This document shows, one piece after another, positions 34,427-36,328 of a stretch of DNA of 36,328 nucleotides. The DNA comes from Gemmatimonadaceae bacterium (GTDB lineage: Bacteria > Gemmatimonadota > Gemmatimonadetes > Gemmatimonadales > Gemmatimonadaceae). Both the position numbers and the translations under genes were made by a program. How positions within the stretch are numbered: position 1 is the stretch's first letter; the number at the start of each line of letters is the position of its first letter. The stretch lies in the NCBI GenBank assembly GCA_025450815.1, contig JANWLO010000029.1:1-36328 (forward strand), given 5' to 3'. Under the pieces are notes generated by a model. The model had not been told where the DNA came from. It saw nothing but the letters and a program-made list of their open reading frames with translations, and did not search any database.

Positions 34427-34831
34427 ATGCCCAAACTTCCCGCTCCCGTGCCCACCCCGATCCAGCGACTTCGCTCGCTCTGCCTGGCACTGCCCGAGGC
34501 GCACGAGGTGGAAGCGTGGAGCGAGCCGACGTTTCGCGTGCGCAACAAGATCTTCGCGATGTACGCGGCGTCGGAGAACCATCACGGCGCGGGACGGCCA
34601 TCCGTGTGGTGCAAGTCCACGCATCTCATCCAGGACATGCTCGTCCACGAGGATCCCGCGCGCTACTTCGCGCCGCCGTACGTTGGCCCGAAGGGATGGC
34701 TCGGAATTCGACTCGATCGCCGCCCGAACTGGAAGACGATTCGCGAGCTGCTGGACGACGCATACCTGCTTACCGCGCCGAAGAAGCGCGCGGCGGTGCT
34801 CAGCTCTGCTTTACGGCCTCGATCTCGATAG
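34427..34831 (+). CDS. MmcQ/YjbR-family protein
   Basis: 134 residues of the MmcQ/YjbR (CyaY-like fold, DNA-binding-like) family: IQRLRSLCLALPEAHEVEAWSEPTFRVRNKIFAMY at the N-terminus, WCKSTHLIQDMLVHEDPARYFAPPYVGPKGWLGIRLD in the centre and WKTIRELLDDAYLLTAPKK near the end. The role of the family is unclear. Start ATG 34427 matches the family; the upstream GTG at 34391 adds only 12 residues. A TAGAAT (34395-34400) lies upstream and may be the -10 box. Its 3' end overlaps the convergent yceI gene by 32 bases. Confidence 0.88.
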   Translation: MPKLPAPVPTPIQRLRSLCLALPEAHEVEAWSEPTFRVRNKIFAMYAASENHHGAGRPSVWCKSTHLIQDMLVHEDPARYFAPPYVGPKGWLGIRLDRRPNWKTIRELLDDAYLLTAPKKRAAVLSSALRPRSR

Positions 34832-35351
34832 AGATCTTGACATCGTTTCCCACTACGACCCCGCCGGTCTCGATCGCCTGGTTCCACACGAGGCCGAAGT
34901 CGCGACGATCGAGCTTGGTCTTCGCGCTGAATCCGATACGATCCCCACCCCACGGATCCTTTCCCGCTCCCTCCTCCGTTGCATCGAGAGTGATCTCGCG
35001 CGTCACGCCGCGAATCGTGAGCTGACCCGTCACCTTGAAGTCGTTCTTGTCGCCGGTGATGCGCGTGCTCGCGAACGTGAGCTCCGGAAATTTCTCGGCG
35101 TCCAGAAAGTCCGCGCTGCGCAGATGGTCGTCGCGCTGTCCGGTGCGCGTGTCGATGCTCGCGGCCTTGATCGTTGCGTTCACCGATGACTTCGAGGGAT
35201 CGTCCGGGGCGATGTTGATCATACCCTCGACATCGCTGAAGCGACCCTTCACGGTGCTGATCATCAGGTGCTTGACGGCGAACTCGATATGAGAATGACT
35301 GGGATCGATTTTCCAGGTGGTGGTGGATACTGCTGCCTGCGTGGTGGCCAT
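34800..35351 (-). CDS. YceI-family lipid-binding protein
   Basis: 183 residues of the YceI lipocalin-like fold that binds polyisoprenoid or other hydrophobic ligands. Typical motifs: WKIDPSHSHIEFAVKHLMISTVKGRFSDVEG at the N-terminus, then SIDTRTGQRDDHLRSADFLDAEKFPELTF and FKVTGQLTIRGVTREITLD. There is no signal peptide, so this member is probably cytoplasmic, unlike E. coli YceI. A ribosome site (CGGAGCAG) lies before ATG 35351. The gene lies 39 bases after marR, with a 14-bp palindrome in between. Confidence 0.94.
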   Translation of the reverse strand: MATTQAAVSTTTWKIDPSHSHIEFAVKHLMISTVKGRFSDVEGMINIAPDDPSKSSVNATIKAASIDTRTGQRDDHLRSADFLDAEKFPELTFASTRITGDKNDFKVTGQLTIRGVTREITLDATEEGAGKDPWGGDRIGFSAKTKLDRRDFGLVWNQAIETGGVVVGNDVKISIEIEAVKQS

Positions 35352-35382
35352 TGGCTGCTCCGGTTCATGAATGGTCGAGGTC

Positions 35383-35396
35383 TCTTGAATTCAAGA
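35383..35396. promoter_or_regulatory. MarR-type palindrome between marR and yceI
   Basis: A perfect 14-bp palindrome TCTTGAATTCAAGA, overlapping the marR stop codon (35391-35393) and 31 bases upstream of the yceI start. On the minus strand it reads TATCTTGAATTCAAGA, in the style of MarR operators. A half-site TATCTTG also occurs before marR. Confidence 0.5.
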
Positions 35397-35882
35397 TATC
35401 TCGTCCGCGGTTGGTTCCCGTTCACCGTTCAGCCCGGCGTGAAGACCCAATCGCTTCAGCAACCGCACGGCAACCCTCTTCTCCGCATACGACAGGCCAT
35501 CGGTCGCCCGCGCGCTCGCCGCCGCATGGCCCGGCCAGAGTCGCCTCATGGTCGATCGCCCACGCGCCGTCAGCGCGAGATACGTGCGGCGCCGGTCGGT
35601 ATCACACGCGCGGCGCCGGATCAGCCCGCGCTGCACCAGCTTATCGATCACGTAGGTGAGACTACCGCTCTTGAGCAGCACTCGCCGGCTCACCTCACCA
35701 GCGGTGAGATCGCCCTTGTGATGGAGCGCTTCGAGCACGCCGAACTCGGTGAGCGACAGCGCTCCACGCTCGACATCCTGCCGCGCGCGCGCGGCCAGCG
35801 CCTCGTGCGCGCGGCTCAAGACCACCCACAGCTTGAGCGATGCCGCCTGCTCCGCGGCCCGATCCTTCGAGTCGTTGGTCAT
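35391..35882 (-). CDS. MarR-family transcriptional regulator
   Basis: 163 residues from ATG 35882; the longer frame back to 36050 is antisense to the AI-2E transporter. The winged-helix core is ALSLTEFGVLEALHHKGDLTAGEVSRRVLLKSGSLTYVIDKLVQRGLI, and the wing ends DRRRTYLALTARG. The preceding N-terminal helix (SLKLWVVLSRAHEALAARARQD) forms the dimer interface. It is followed by yceI, a common pairing, and the palindrome near its stop may be its own operator. A 6-bp inverted repeat (GGAGAC, 8-base spacer, GTCTCC, 35885-35904) overlaps the region before its start. Confidence 0.93.
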   Translation of the reverse strand: MTNDSKDRAAEQAASLKLWVVLSRAHEALAARARQDVERGALSLTEFGVLEALHHKGDLTAGEVSRRVLLKSGSLTYVIDKLVQRGLIRRRACDTDRRRTYLALTARGRSTMRRLWPGHAAASARATDGLSYAEKRVAVRLLKRLGLHAGLNGEREPTADEIS

Positions 35883-35884
35883 CG

Positions 35885-35904
35885 GGAGACAAGATAGCGT
35901 CTCC
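35885..35904. promoter_or_regulatory. Inverted repeat at the marR ribosome site
   Basis: GGAGAC (35885-35890) and GTCTCC (35899-35904), 8 bases apart. In marR mRNA the AAGGAGAC ribosome-site-like segment would pair with the GTCTCC just before the start, or the site could be an operator containing TATCTTG. Confidence 0.35.
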
Positions 35905-35937
35905 TTGCTGGCTGAGAACGTGCAAGGCGATCTCGTC

Positions 35938-36328
35938 ATGACAGAACCCTCGCCCAACGAGCTACCGCCGCCGGATCTCGAGCACATCGAGAACGCAATG
36001 GAGTCCCAGCCCGCCGTTCGCTCGATGGCTGCGACGCTTCTTCTCGTCATCGCATTCTTCTACACGCTGTACTTCGCCCGCGCGTTCTTCCTGCCGGTCA
36101 CGTTTGGGTTGCTGCTCAATCTCCTGTTGAGCCCCGTCGTGCGCGGCATGAAGCGCGCGAAGATTCCCGAGCCTGTTGGCGCCGCGATCGTAGTGCTCAC
36201 CATCGTCGCCGCGCTCGCGCTCGGCGCGTACGGCCTCGCCGAGCCCGTGCAGGCGTGGGTGACGAAGGCGCCGCAAACGCTGGCCATCGCGAGCGCGAAG
36301 ATCAGAAAGTTGCGCCGCCCCATGGAGC
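35938..36328 (+). CDS. AI-2E family transporter / permease, N-terminal part
   Basis: Open to the right edge of the window, so only the first 130 residues are seen. After a Pro-rich leader (MTEPSPNELPPPDLEHIEN) come a membrane helix (AATLLLVIAFFYTLYFARAF), a second (VTFGLLLNLLLSPVVRGMKR) and a third (GAAIVVLTIVAALALGAYGL). The pattern FFLPVTFGLLLNLLLSPVVRGMKRAKIPEP is typical of the AI-2E transporter (PerM/UPF0118) family, in which small-solute export has been proposed. The ATG 35938 lies 55 bases from the divergent marR start. Confidence 0.88.
   Translation, partial: MTEPSPNELPPPDLEHIENAMESQPAVRSMAATLLLVIAFFYTLYFARAFFLPVTFGLLLNLLLSPVVRGMKRAKIPEPVGAAIVVLTIVAALALGAYGLAEPVQAWVTKAPQTLAIASAKIRKLRRPME

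Noticed and set aside
1-36328. CRISPR arrays, insertion sequences and rRNA
   Set aside because: No regularly spaced repeats, transposase motifs or rRNA-like segments were recognised by reading.

Overview
The window is GC-rich bacterial chromosome with tight gene packing, many 4-14 bp overlaps and frequent GTG starts. The gene content is a free-living Gram-negative-type bacterium: Wzm/Wzt-type polysaccharide export, a diacylglyceryl lipoprotein with GNLW-type propeller repeats, YceI, SulP and a complete glycine cleavage operon. The repeat-rich lipoprotein and overall style remind me of Gemmatimonadota, but that assignment is an inference that only a marker-gene search could settle. No insertion sequence, integrase, phage gene or CRISPR array was seen.

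Left part (1-11,013). The 3' end of a malic enzyme/phosphotransacetylase fusion (maeB) is followed by ATP-type PEP carboxykinase, together forming the C4/C3 node of gluconeogenesis. Next come an HD-domain phosphohydrolase and an unrecognised 138-aa protein. A minus-strand signalling operon follows: a triple-FHA membrane protein, a PP2C phosphatase and a 58-aa protein, coupled almost without spacers. Then come a GlsB-type membrane protein, uvrA and tRNA-Asn(GTT). The tRNA appears to have its own promoter inside the last codons of uvrA, and a strong hairpin terminator follows it.

Middle (11,017-26,002). A MarR-MFS efflux pair carries a perfect 16-bp palindrome over its promoter. Beyond it lies a large surface-glycan locus in two divisions. 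The plus-strand division holds a GT2, a GT-B transferase, Wzm, Wzt with a C-terminal glycan-binding domain, and another GT-B transferase. The minus-strand division holds an (alpha/alpha)-toroid protein, an ATP-grasp ligase fused to a low-molecular-weight protein tyrosine phosphatase, a FemAB/GNAT-like acyltransferase, a methyltransferase and a glycosyltransferase. A divergent OafA-like O-acyltransferase closes the locus. The minus operon overlaps stop-to-start through four genes and looks like a module that ligates amino-acid or acyl groups onto the glycan. Its substrate is unknown, and it is the most novel part of the window.

Right part (26,011-36,328). A gcvT-gcvH-gcvP operon on the minus strand is preceded by about 435 bp holding a probable frameshifted gene remnant. 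Then come a small helical protein, a SulP anion transporter with a STAS domain, a propeller lipoprotein, an MmcQ/YjbR protein and a MarR-YceI pair. A palindrome overlaps the marR stop codon and the yceI promoter region. The window ends inside an AI-2E family transporter.

Starts were chosen by family alignment from memory, overlaps and visible Shine-Dalgarno sequences. No search was run.
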